Shown in pieces: positions 1 through 6,826 of a stretch of DNA of 8,358 nucleotides. Every line of letters starts with the position of its first letter. The first letter of the stretch is position 1. This DNA comes from CAZIHO01 sp964538875 (lineage in GTDB: Bacteria > Pseudomonadota > Gammaproteobacteria > Chromatiales > Chromatiaceae), in the NCBI GenBank assembly GCA_964538875.1, contig CAZIHO010000135.1, positions 1 to 8,358 on the forward strand, in the 5' to 3' direction. The position numbers and the translations under genes were made by a program. The notes beneath the pieces are model-generated. The model was not told the origin of the DNA, did not search any database, and saw nothing but the letters and a program-made list of their open reading frames with translations.

Positions 1-199
1 CCGCCCCGGTCGGACCCGATGCCAAGGCGCTGGGTCCCAACCTGGTGGCACGACCGGGACTGCGCTTCGCCTTCCGTGGCGGGAAGCCTGGAATTAGGCC
101 GACTGCAAGTACTCCTCCGCTATCGCACCCGGCATCCGGGACCGATACCCAGTTGCCGGGACCGCAGCAGATTCGAGGAGCTATTGCAGGTCGTGGCCG
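1..199. other. Window-edge stretch without a confident gene; weak inverted repeat
   Basis: This is the region downstream of the SulP gene. A plus-strand frame is open from position 3 to the stop ending at 272. Its first 28 or so codons mostly end in G or C, as coding sequence in this genome does, and read like APVGPDAKALGPNLVARPG. Codon usage then degrades into Pro/Gly/Ser-rich sequence and the frame runs 73 bases into the 3' end of the SulP gene. It could be the tail of a convergent gene that starts outside the window, or chance; I recognise no family. An inverted repeat pairs 128-134 (CCCGGCA) with 154-160 (TGCCGGG), and a tighter alternative pairs 128-132 with 136-140. Neither is followed by a T run on either strand, so it is not a convincing intrinsic terminator. 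Confidence 0.25.
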
Positions 200-1948
200 T
201 TACACCGCCCCAGCCACTCCCCCTGGAGTCGGGTCCGAACGCTTGGCAGGACCCGGCAAATTGAACTGCTGACGATATTGCATCATGACGTCCTCCAGAT
301 GGTCGTAGAAGGCATCCTCGCCGAACAGTTCCCGTAACCGATAGTGGGCATTGCACTTCAGATCCTCCATTTCCTCCGCAATGACCAGGCGGATACCTTT
401 CGCCTGCAACTTGGCGTAAACCGACCGGAGGGTTTCCGCCGCCGAGTAGTCGACATCGTCCACCGCGGATGCGTCGAGGCACAGCCAGCGCACCGGCGGC
501 TCTGCGGCGTTGGTGAGAAACGAGATCTCATGCGCAAACTGCTGACAGTTCGCGTAATACAGGCTGTGGGTGAAGCGATAGATGACCAGGCCGGGCGCGG
601 CCTGAGCGGCCGTGGCCACGGGTCGTGATTGCCGCCCACCCACTTCGCCCGGCACGAGCACCGCGTTCTTCGGACGATAGCCGTAGCGGGTATGCTCGGC
701 GAGGGACATCACGATGGCAAGCAGGATGCCCTCTTGGACACCTACCACCACCACCGTCAAGGCGGTGGCCAGCGCCACCCAAAACTCTGATCGCCGTTGC
801 TCGAAGATCTTCCGCATCCCGGCAACATCAATCAGGCCAACGCCGATAAGAAACACAATAGCTGACAAGGCCGCTTCCGGCATAAATGCCAGCGGTGCGG
901 TCAGGAACAGCAAGACCAGCAAAACGATGCCCACCATCACCAAGAGCGACAGTTGGCTGCGACCGCCCGCGCTGTCGATGATTTGAGTCTTGGTTGGGCT
1001 GCCGTTGACGACGAAGGTGCCGGACAGGCCGGCGCCGATATTGGCCAGGGCCAGACCGACCAGGTCGGTATCCGCGCTGAAACTTTCGCCGTAGCGCGTG
1101 GCATAGGCGCTGGAGGTCGCCGCGCTCTGGGCCAGGATGACCACGAACATCGCAAAGGCCGTCGGAATCAAAGAGATGATGACTTGCCAGTCCCAATTCA
1201 TCTTGGGCAGACCCAAGTAAGGCAGACCACCTGGCACGGCTCCGACTACATGCACCAGTTTGTCGAGGCCAAACGCCCAACTGGCGACGATGGCGCCGAC
1301 CACCGCGATCAAGGCCCCAGGAATCTTTTTCGAGACCTTTTCCAGGCCCACGATCAGCACCAGCACCACGAGTGCGATCGTCAACTCCTGGCCCCTGACC
1401 TGTCCGAGTTGCTGAAAGGTGTGCCAAAGCTTGCCCAGGGTGCCGTGGCCGCCCCCCTCCAGACCGAGCATACCGTGGAGTTGCCCGAGCGCGACCTGGA
1501 CGCCGACCCCGGTCAGGAACCCGATCAAGACGGTGCGTGAGAGAAAGTCGGCCAGGAATCCCAGGCGCATGATGCGCGCCAGAATCAGGAACCCCGCAGA
1601 CATCAGCGCCAGCACGCCGGCCAACGCCAGGTATTGATCCGAACCGACGGCGGCGACCCCCACCAGACTGGCGGCGAGGATGGCTGCCGTCGCCGAATCG
1701 GCGCCCACACACAGGTGGCGAGAGGAGCCGAACAGGGCGAACAGCACCGCCGGGATGAGCATGGTGTAGAGGCCGGTGATCACCGGCGTGCCAGAGATCT
1801 TGGTGTAGCCCATGACCTCCGGGATGGCGATGGCGGCCAGGGTGACCCCGGCCAGGATTTCGGCCGGAACCCGCGCTGCCGTGATCGGCAACACCCCCTG
1901 TAGGATGGGGAGGCGGGAGGGCGCGGAGCGATCTGGTGTTGAGCTCAT
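200..1948 (-). CDS. SulP-family anion transporter with C-terminal STAS domain
   Basis: This is a 582-residue inner-membrane transporter of the SulP (SLC26) family, whose members carry sulfate, bicarbonate or dicarboxylates. Residues about 28-420 are a hydrophobic transport domain with many membrane helices. The family signature is visible at 42-66 (IPEVMGYTKISGTPVITGLY at 42-61), followed by SSRHLCVGADSATAA (75-89) and the conserved VNGSPTKTQIIDSAGGRSQ (314-332). Residues about 453-560 form a STAS domain: a strand at 453-458, the LDASAVDDVDYSAAETL stretch at 491-507 and a strand at GIRLVIAEE (518-526). The loop where anti-sigma-antagonist STAS proteins carry a phosphorylated Ser or Thr reads DVDYSAA here. 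A short Pro/Gly-rich tail follows. Length is normal for bacterial SulP proteins. The ATG at 1948 is preceded by GAGG (1954-1957) with a 5-nt spacer. It lies 31 bp after the DUF2252 stop, so it is probably co-transcribed. The substrate cannot be read from sequence, and no carbonic anhydrase domain or gene is present. Confidence 0.95.
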   Translation of the reverse strand: MSSTPDRSAPSRLPILQGVLPITAARVPAEILAGVTLAAIAIPEVMGYTKISGTPVITGLYTMLIPAVLFALFGSSRHLCVGADSATAAILAASLVGVAAVGSDQYLALAGVLALMSAGFLILARIMRLGFLADFLSRTVLIGFLTGVGVQVALGQLHGMLGLEGGGHGTLGKLWHTFQQLGQVRGQELTIALVVLVLIVGLEKVSKKIPGALIAVVGAIVASWAFGLDKLVHVVGAVPGGLPYLGLPKMNWDWQVIISLIPTAFAMFVVILAQSAATSSAYATRYGESFSADTDLVGLALANIGAGLSGTFVVNGSPTKTQIIDSAGGRSQLSLLVMVGIVLLVLLFLTAPLAFMPEAALSAIVFLIGVGLIDVAGMRKIFEQRRSEFWVALATALTVVVVGVQEGILLAIVMSLAEHTRYGYRPKNAVLVPGEVGGRQSRPVATAAQAAPGLVIYRFTHSLYYANCQQFAHEISFLTNAAEPPVRWLCLDASAVDDVDYSAAETLRSVYAKLQAKGIRLVIAEEMEDLKCNAHYRLRELFGEDAFYDHLEDVMMQYRQQFNLPGPAKRSDPTPGGVAGAV

Positions 1949-1979
1949 GATGACCTCGTCGGTGAGTTGATTAATCTGT

Positions 1980-3201
1980 TTATTCCATGACCGCCGTTAC
2001 GGCCCCAGAACGTACCGCCTTCTCGAGTAGGGCATAATCCCGCTCGCTTTGGTCGGCGTAGGCCGTGGCGAAGGCGGCGATCGCCTTGTCGAAGGCATCG
2101 CTGTTGCCGAGGTAGCCGCTGATCTGTGCCGGCGCGCCGGAGCGCGCATGGGCCCGCGCCAGCGTCCAGCCGCACAAGTCGGCATACTCCGCCATCTCGG
2201 CGGCACGAAACTGGTCGACCAGAGCCCCCATCTTCATGTCCCGGAGTTGGCGGATGTAGACCTGGCGTCCGAGGGGGCCTTGTCCCCAGCCGAGGAAAAT
2301 GTCGCTCGCCGCCTGCATGAGGTGGTAGCCGTTCACGACCCGCTGTCCCTGATTCTGGTAAATGCTCTTGCCGGCGTAGGCCTCCAGGACCGAGGCTCGG
2401 GCCTCCTTGGCTTGGAGCAATAAGAAATCCTGCTCGCCGGCCATCAGCAGCAGGACACAACAATAGGTACCGACGCTGCCGACGCCGACCACCTTGATGG
2501 CGATGTCTTTCAGCTCGTAATGGTCGATCAGCGCGCGCCGGTCATCCTGCAGCGATTCCAGGTAACTGGACCACTCTTTGNNNNNNNNNNNNNNNNNNNN
2601 NNNNNNNNNNNNNNNNNNNNNNNNNNNNNNNNNNNNNNNNNNNNNNNNNNNNNNNNNNNNNNNNNNNNNNNNNNNNNNNNGCACGCGCGCAGGACAGCGC
2701 GGCATCCCGGGTGTCGCCTACGCTGAAACCGTTGTTGCGGCATGCCAGGACGATACTGGCGGCAAGGCGTTTGACGTCCCATTCCCAGGGCGCCGGGAGG
2801 GTCTCATCCAGATCGTTGATGTCGAAGACCAGCCGCCGTTCCGGCGTGGCATAGCCCCCAAAGTTGAGCAGATGACAGTCACCACAGGCCTGTACGCGCA
2901 GGCCGGATACCGGCGTATGGGCCAGATCTGACGCCATGTTGAGGGCTGCCCCCCGGTAGAAGGTAAAGGGCGTCTGCACCATGCGTCCGAAGCGGATGGG
3001 GATCAGCTCGGGGATGCGCCCCTCGTTGGATTGCTCCAGCAGGCGCAGGGGATCCGGGCGATGCTCCGGCGCCTTCCACTCCGCCTGTGCACTGAGTGGG
3101 CACTGGTCCCGCAGGCGCTTGCCCATGGCATAGAGCTCGGTCGGCGACGCTTGCGACGCCGGCCGCTTGTTGGTCGCCTTGGTCGGTTCTTTCTGTTTCA
3201 T
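1980..3201 (-). CDS. DUF2252 family protein (COG4320-like), interrupted by an assembly gap
   Basis: This is one gene split by the N run into a 173-residue N-terminal part (3201-2683) and a 199-residue C-terminal part (2579-1980). Both parts carry DUF2252 hallmarks. The first has FGRMVQTPFTFYRGAA (71-86), GDCHLLNFGGYA (107-118) and VFDINDLDE (125-133), where Leu131 replaces the usual Phe, then PWEWDVKRLAAS (138-149). The second has KVVGVGSVGT, FLLLQAKEA, YQNQGQRVV, QAASDIFLGW, RQLRDMK and LARAHARSG in the family's order. No signal peptide or membrane helix is seen, so it is probably cytoplasmic. The function of the family is not established; the GD-x-H-x2-N and DxND motifs recall the catalytic and metal-binding loops of aminoglycoside-phosphotransferase-like kinases, which is my inference. 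The ATG at 3201 follows an AGGGA-type ribosome site and lies 36 bp after the FUSC stop. The frame change across the 100 Ns is expected from a placeholder gap and is not evidence of a pseudogene. Confidence 0.9.
2581..2680. other. Assembly gap (100 Ns) inside the DUF2252 gene
   Basis: There are exactly 100 unknown bases, the conventional placeholder for a gap of unknown size. The flanking halves of the DUF2252 frame are out of phase by one base if 100 is taken literally. They join in frame only if the true missing length is a multiple of three. The 372 visible residues are fewer than I expect for the family (roughly 400-470), so more than 100 bases are probably missing. Confidence 0.97.
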
Positions 3202-3237
3202 GGTTGTTTCCCTAGATCTTCTTCAACAGGATGTTCG

Positions 3238-5400
3238 TTAGAAGCGGGCTTCGCGCAGCCGGCCCCAGTCAATGGCGGCGGCATGGTCGGCAAAGGCGAT
3301 GAGGCCCTCGGAAACACCGCGGTAGGCGCCGAGCAGCCGGATCATGTTTTCGTTGTCCTCGGCGGAGATGGCCCCGTCGTCGGCGCTGTTGACCACTGCG
3401 GCGATGCGTTGCTGGATCTGGGCCAGCATGGCATCGAGCCGGGTGCGCACGTCGGCGGGGTCCGCCGCTTCCGGGACTGCGGCGAGTTCCTCTAACAGCC
3501 GCTGCACCCCGGTGCGCCAGGTGCGCACGTCGGCCTGGAGTTGGTGCACCCTGGCCTCGGCTTGGGGTGCCGCGCGCGCCTCCAGCAATGCCTCAATCCG
3601 CAGGCTGAGCGCCTGCAGGCTGGTCACCAGTGCCTGCAACTGGCCGGGCGTCGCGGACCCGAGCGCCCCGGGCGGCAACCCCCGCCCCCATCCGGGGAGC
3701 TTCTGCGGCAGGGTCGCGATTTCATGCCGGTGGAACGCCGCCGGCCAGTGCGACGGGGTGGCGGCCGGCTTCCAGTCGAGGGACAGGAGATAGGCACTGC
3801 TGTTCAGCAACCGGCGTACCATCCGTGGGAACACCTGGTCCGGTTGCCCCGACACCGGGAAATACTGCACCAGAGTCAACAACCCGAGGAAGACCAACCA
3901 TTGCAGCACCGTATTGGTGAAGGGGATGAAGTGGTATTGCTGCTCGTTGTTCACAGAGATCAACATCATGAAGAGCAGCAGGATGACACTGCGCGCGATC
4001 CCTTGCCGCGGCTCGTGCAAGACATAGGCGATCCCAAAGGTTGCGGTGAACAACACCAGGGCCAACTGGTAAAAGTCCGAAAGCGCGGGCATCAGGAATA
4101 TATAAATCGGAAAGGTGCAGGCGGCGGCAACGAGTACCGGTGCCAGCATGCCCTTGACACTGAAGTTTGGCGTGACCGGGCTCGTCACCATGGACTGGAC
4201 GACCACGGCCGTGGCCACCGTGGCGAGTCCGCCGGGCAGCCCCGGAATGTAGACCACAGCCAGAAAGATCAGCCAGGCGGACGCGGCGACACGTAGGGCT
4301 TCGGCCAGGCGGTCGCGATCCAGGACCAGGAGTTGGGGCGGCGGAGGCAGTGTGGCGGGCGCGGCAACCGGTGGCCCAAGACCCCGGATCTCGCTGAGGG
4401 TCGCGAATAGGGCGCGGGTCGTCCGTTCGAGATGTTCGAGCCGGTCCCGAGCCACGTTCACGGCTGCCTGGTCGAAAGGCGAGAGGGTGGCCAGGCCGCC
4501 TTGGTCCACTACCAGATCCAGCGGTGTCGGCTGCCCCTCCGGCGGTTGACCGGCCAACAGACGTTCGATCCCAGCCAGGCGCCGGTCGAGCTCTTCCTGA
4601 ATGGCCGCAAAGGACGGTAGATAGGCGTCCAGACGAATGCCCCTGAGGTCATCGAGGCAGAGTCGCCAGCGATCCAGCATGCCCCCAAGGTCGGCCAACA
4701 GCGCCTGGACCCGCCGCCACGCCTTGCGTAATTCCTTGACTTCCAAACTGTCGATCACCGCGGCATCCAGCAGGATGCCAAATTGGCCCTGAAGTGCCGC
4801 AGCCTGGGCCCTGAGCCCGGCTGATGCCGTGCCGTTGTCCTCGCCGCGCAGGAAAGCCGTGTAGGCGTTGAACATCTGGTGCAAGCTCGCGCCCAACTTG
4901 GAGGCGATCGTCTCCAGGTCCTTGCGGGTGTCCTGGGGCCACAAGGTCACGGCGATGATGGTGTAGACGATGAGGCCGGTAGCCACCTCCTTGGTGCGCT
5001 CAATACCGATATGAAAGGCGTTGACGGGGTCGAGCCAGCCGCTGATGCCGACCAGCACAGCCAAAAAGCCAAACTGTACCCAAAAATATTTATATCTTAC
5101 GGTTCCTAAACCCAGATAAATACACAGGGCGCAAACCAGCGACAAACTGCCGATGAACAGCCAACGGTCCTGGACGAAGTCGGCAAGCACAGCAAAGCCG
5201 ACGATCGCCCCGCAGACCGCCCCAACCGTGGCCATGAGACCGTTCTGTATGCCCTGGCCCAGGGTCGTGAGGCTTAGAGATGCCGCCACGAAGCCGGCCC
5301 AATAGGGCTTGTTCCAATTCATCGACAAGGCGATGGCGTAGGCGATGACGACCGCCAAGGCGGTCTTGAACGCATGCGTGGAGCGGTCGGACAGCATCAT
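3238..5400 (-). CDS. FUSC-family inner-membrane efflux transporter (AaeB / fusaric acid resistance type)
   Basis: This 720-residue protein has the FUSC layout: two blocks of membrane helices, each followed by a soluble helical region. Block one covers about residues 11-154 and includes NWNKPYWAGFVAASLSL (28-44) and GLMATVGAVCGAIVGFA (54-70), the W-x-KPYWA and G-x2-G-x3-GA pattern of the family. A cytosolic Leu/Arg-rich helical region covers about 156-345, followed by a Pro-rich linker at 349-356. Block two covers about 370-513, with LISVNNEQQYHF at 480-491, and a charged helical tail runs to 720. AaeB exports aromatic carboxylic acids and related pumps give fusaric acid resistance. The DUF1656 and HlyD genes next door fit the same role; the substrate here is unknown. 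The start is one of two tandem ATGs (5400 or 5397). An in-frame stop at 5422-5424 rules out an earlier start, and the ribosome site is poor (AAGG about 13 nt upstream). It is slightly longer than E. coli AaeB (about 655 residues). Confidence 0.92.
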   Translation of the reverse strand: MMLSDRSTHAFKTALAVVIAYAIALSMNWNKPYWAGFVAASLSLTTLGQGIQNGLMATVGAVCGAIVGFAVLADFVQDRWLFIGSLSLVCALCIYLGLGTVRYKYFWVQFGFLAVLVGISGWLDPVNAFHIGIERTKEVATGLIVYTIIAVTLWPQDTRKDLETIASKLGASLHQMFNAYTAFLRGEDNGTASAGLRAQAAALQGQFGILLDAAVIDSLEVKELRKAWRRVQALLADLGGMLDRWRLCLDDLRGIRLDAYLPSFAAIQEELDRRLAGIERLLAGQPPEGQPTPLDLVVDQGGLATLSPFDQAAVNVARDRLEHLERTTRALFATLSEIRGLGPPVAAPATLPPPPQLLVLDRDRLAEALRVAASAWLIFLAVVYIPGLPGGLATVATAVVVQSMVTSPVTPNFSVKGMLAPVLVAAACTFPIYIFLMPALSDFYQLALVLFTATFGIAYVLHEPRQGIARSVILLLFMMLISVNNEQQYHFIPFTNTVLQWLVFLGLLTLVQYFPVSGQPDQVFPRMVRRLLNSSAYLLSLDWKPAATPSHWPAAFHRHEIATLPQKLPGWGRGLPPGALGSATPGQLQALVTSLQALSLRIEALLEARAAPQAEARVHQLQADVRTWRTGVQRLLEELAAVPEAADPADVRTRLDAMLAQIQQRIAAVVNSADDGAISAEDNENMIRLLGAYRGVSEGLIAFADHAAAIDWGRLREARF

Positions 5401-5431
5401 TCGAGTCTGGTTGCCTTGGCGTTAGAGGGGG

Positions 5432-5457
5432 CTGACCGGTCATTCTGAACCGTCATT
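5432..5457. repeat. 13-bp imperfect tandem repeat with a 10-bp palindrome, between HlyD and FUSC genes
   Basis: Two adjacent 13-bp units, CTGACCGGTCATT (5432-5444) and CTGAACCGTCATT (5445-5457), match at 11 of 13 positions. The first contains a perfect palindrome, TGACCGGTCA (5433-5442). The repeat lies in the largest intergenic gap of the operon (65 bp), upstream of the FUSC start. It could be a regulator site, a replication-slippage duplication or part of a dispersed repeat. No promoter boxes are recognisable around it. Confidence 0.6.
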
Positions 5458-5465
5458 CCGTACCC

Positions 5466-6590
5466 TCAGTGTGCAGGTTCAATGGAGACCGATGCCGTTG
5501 CCCCGGATACCAGCAGGATGTCGTCCGGGATGTGCTCCAGACGAATCGCCACCGGAACCCGCTGCGCGAGTCGAATCCAGTCGTAGGTTGGGGAGACCGA
5601 CGGCACCATGGCCGAGGAGGACTGGACGGTCGCGATGTTCGGGGGATTGATCGCCCGCCCGATGTCTTCGACGACACCCGGGAGGGGCCGGTCGGACAGC
5701 CCCATCAGCATGACCAACGCGTGATCGCCCGGCTTGATCCGGTAGATCTGGGTCTCCTTGAAGTACGCGGAGACACGCAGGGACTCCTTGTCCACCAGGG
5801 TGATCATCGCCTGACCGGGCTGCACGTAACTGCCGGGCTGCAAGAACAGGTTGGTCACCCATCCGCTGCGGGGTGACAGGACCTTGGTCCGCTCCAGGTT
5901 CAGTTTGGCCGTGTCCAGGGACACCTTGGCGGAGCGGATTCTGACGTTCTCCTCGCCGGGATCACCCAAGATCGCCTCTGCCTTAGCCAGATCCGCGACG
6001 GCGCTGGCCAGTTCCGAATCAGACTTGATTTCCCCATTCATGGCGACGGTCAGATTCGCCTGAGCCTCGATGTGTTTGGCGCGAGTTCTCTCTGCCAATT
6101 CGAGGGAGCCCGCGCCCGACTCCGCGAGTCGCCCGAAGCGCTTCGACTCCGCCGCCGTCTGTTCGACCTGGGCGCGCGCCGATAGGGTCTGCGCCTTGGC
6201 GGAATCGATACCTCGCCGGGCCACCTCGACCTTGGCATGGGCGGCCTTGATGGACGCGGCGAGCGCTTGCACCTCCTCCCGCGCCTGGTCCAGCGCCACC
6301 CGCGCCTGGTCGACGGCGAGCTCATAAGACGCGGGGTCGACCTCGAACAACAACTGCCCGACGTTGACCAGCTCCTCGTTCCGCACATGCACCTTGACAA
6401 TTTTGCCTGAGACGTAGCCGGTGATATTGATCACGTCCGCCCGGACCTGGGCACTGCGGGTCCAGGGGTGATCCACCAGTCGAGCGTAGAGGAACCATGC
6501 CAGCAGGAGCCCGACCGCCACTACCGCACCGGTTACCAGCATGCGAACGGCCTTGCTGGGAACTGTTATCTTGGATTGATTGTCCGCCAT
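5466..6590 (-). CDS. HlyD/EmrA/AaeA-type membrane fusion protein
   Basis: This 374-residue periplasmic adaptor links an inner-membrane pump to an outer-membrane channel. A short cytosolic N terminus is followed by one membrane anchor at about 16-37 (VRMLVTGAVVAVGLLLAWFL at 15-34). The first half of the lipoyl-like domain is at about 47-85 (ITGYVSGKIVKVHVRNEELV at 56-75, LFEVDP at 81-86). An Ala/Glu/Lys-rich coiled-coil hairpin covers about 88-232, and the second lipoyl half is at LSPRSGWVTNLFLQPGSYV (238-256). A beta-barrel and membrane-proximal region runs to the end. The YDWIRLAQRVPVAIRL stretch (336-351) is characteristic of AaeA/EmrA-like partners of FUSC pumps rather than of RND adaptors. 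The ATG at 6590 has GAGG (6598-6601) with a 7-nt spacer and lies 13 bp after the DUF1656 stop, which implies translational linkage. Length is normal for the family. Confidence 0.95.
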   Translation of the reverse strand: MADNQSKITVPSKAVRMLVTGAVVAVGLLLAWFLYARLVDHPWTRSAQVRADVINITGYVSGKIVKVHVRNEELVNVGQLLFEVDPASYELAVDQARVALDQAREEVQALAASIKAAHAKVEVARRGIDSAKAQTLSARAQVEQTAAESKRFGRLAESGAGSLELAERTRAKHIEAQANLTVAMNGEIKSDSELASAVADLAKAEAILGDPGEENVRIRSAKVSLDTAKLNLERTKVLSPRSGWVTNLFLQPGSYVQPGQAMITLVDKESLRVSAYFKETQIYRIKPGDHALVMLMGLSDRPLPGVVEDIGRAINPPNIATVQSSSAMVPSVSPTYDWIRLAQRVPVAIRLEHIPDDILLVSGATASVSIEPAH

Positions 6591-6603
6591 GGGTCTGCCT
6601 CAG

Positions 6604-6813
6604 CTAGGGGGAAAGGATGAAAAGTCCGAAAAGACTGCTCATGATGAGCACGAATCCGAGGAACGCGATCGGCGGGCGCCAGAAATAGCGGCTCAGGCGA
6701 GTGCGATTCAAAACAACCGAAATGATCCAGGCAGCAATGATGCCAAACAGGACGACTAGGGCCAGCGGCGGGACATAGACCCAGCCGAATGAAATCTCGT
6801 GGGGGATCGGCAT
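6604..6813 (-). CDS. DUF1656 small membrane protein (AaeX-like efflux partner)
   Basis: This 69-residue protein has two membrane helices, at about 15-34 (PPLALVVLFGIIAAWIISVV at 15-34) and about 47-67. It has the DUF1656 pattern: a short N terminus ending in FGWVYVPP (9-16), a basic loop with RYFWRPP (42-48) and a second hydrophobic segment. In E. coli AaeX is encoded with AaeA and AaeB; its exact role is unclear. Position between the outer-membrane factor and the HlyD gene supports membership of the same pump. I chose the ATG at 6813 because GAGGGAAG (6819-6826) stands just upstream and FGWVYVPP then falls near the N terminus, as in relatives. An ATG at 6828, which overlaps the preceding stop as ATGA and would add five residues (MREVL), is a real alternative. 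The frame opens further up to 6891, but that part is antisense-like and overlaps the previous gene. Confidence 0.9.
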   Translation of the reverse strand: MPIPHEISFGWVYVPPLALVVLFGIIAAWIISVVLNRTRLSRYFWRPPIAFLGFVLIMSSLFGLFILSP

Positions 6814-6818
6814 GAGCA

Positions 6819-6826
6819 CTTCCCTC
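6819..6826 (-). promoter_or_regulatory. Ribosome binding site deciding the DUF1656 start
   Basis: GAGGGAAG on the minus strand lies 5 nt before the ATG at 6813, and its GAGG core is 9 nt away. It overlaps the stop codon of the NodT-family gene (6825-6827), so termination of one gene and initiation of the next are probably coupled. The competing ATG at 6828 has no comparable site. Confidence 0.6.

Noticed and set aside
128..160. Inverted repeat downstream of SulP as an intrinsic terminator
   Set aside because: The 7-bp stem has a 19-nt loop (or 5-bp stem with 3-nt loop), and no T run follows on either strand.
953..1540. Plus-strand open frame (195 codons) opposite the SulP gene
   Set aside because: It has a polar, His/Asp/Gln-rich composition and no recognisable motif, and it is fully antisense to the well-supported SulP transport domain.
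828..1712. Second minus-strand open frame (294 codons) inside the SulP gene
   Set aside because: It is an Arg/Gly-rich out-of-frame reading of the SulP coding sequence. High GC removes stop codons from alternative frames.
1969..1976. Palindrome GATTAATC between DUF2252 and SulP genes as an operator
   Set aside because: It is only 8 bp with no second copy or promoter boxes nearby, so chance is the better explanation.
1945..2463. Minus-strand open frame (172 codons) over the DUF2252 C-terminal part
   Set aside because: This is an alternative frame rich in Arg, Gly and Pro. The DUF2252 motifs lie in the other frame, ending at 1980.
2542..2705. Apparent frameshift or two overlapping genes at the N run
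   Set aside because: The phase change is produced by the arbitrary 100-base gap length. Both sides match one DUF2252 protein in the right order.
3541..4296. Long plus-strand open frame (251 codons) opposite the FUSC gene
   Set aside because: Its translation is rich in His, Gln, Asp and Arg with runs such as HRDQHHEEQQDD, which is what the antisense of a membrane-protein gene in GC-rich DNA gives. The minus-strand FUSC frame has clear family motifs across the same bases.
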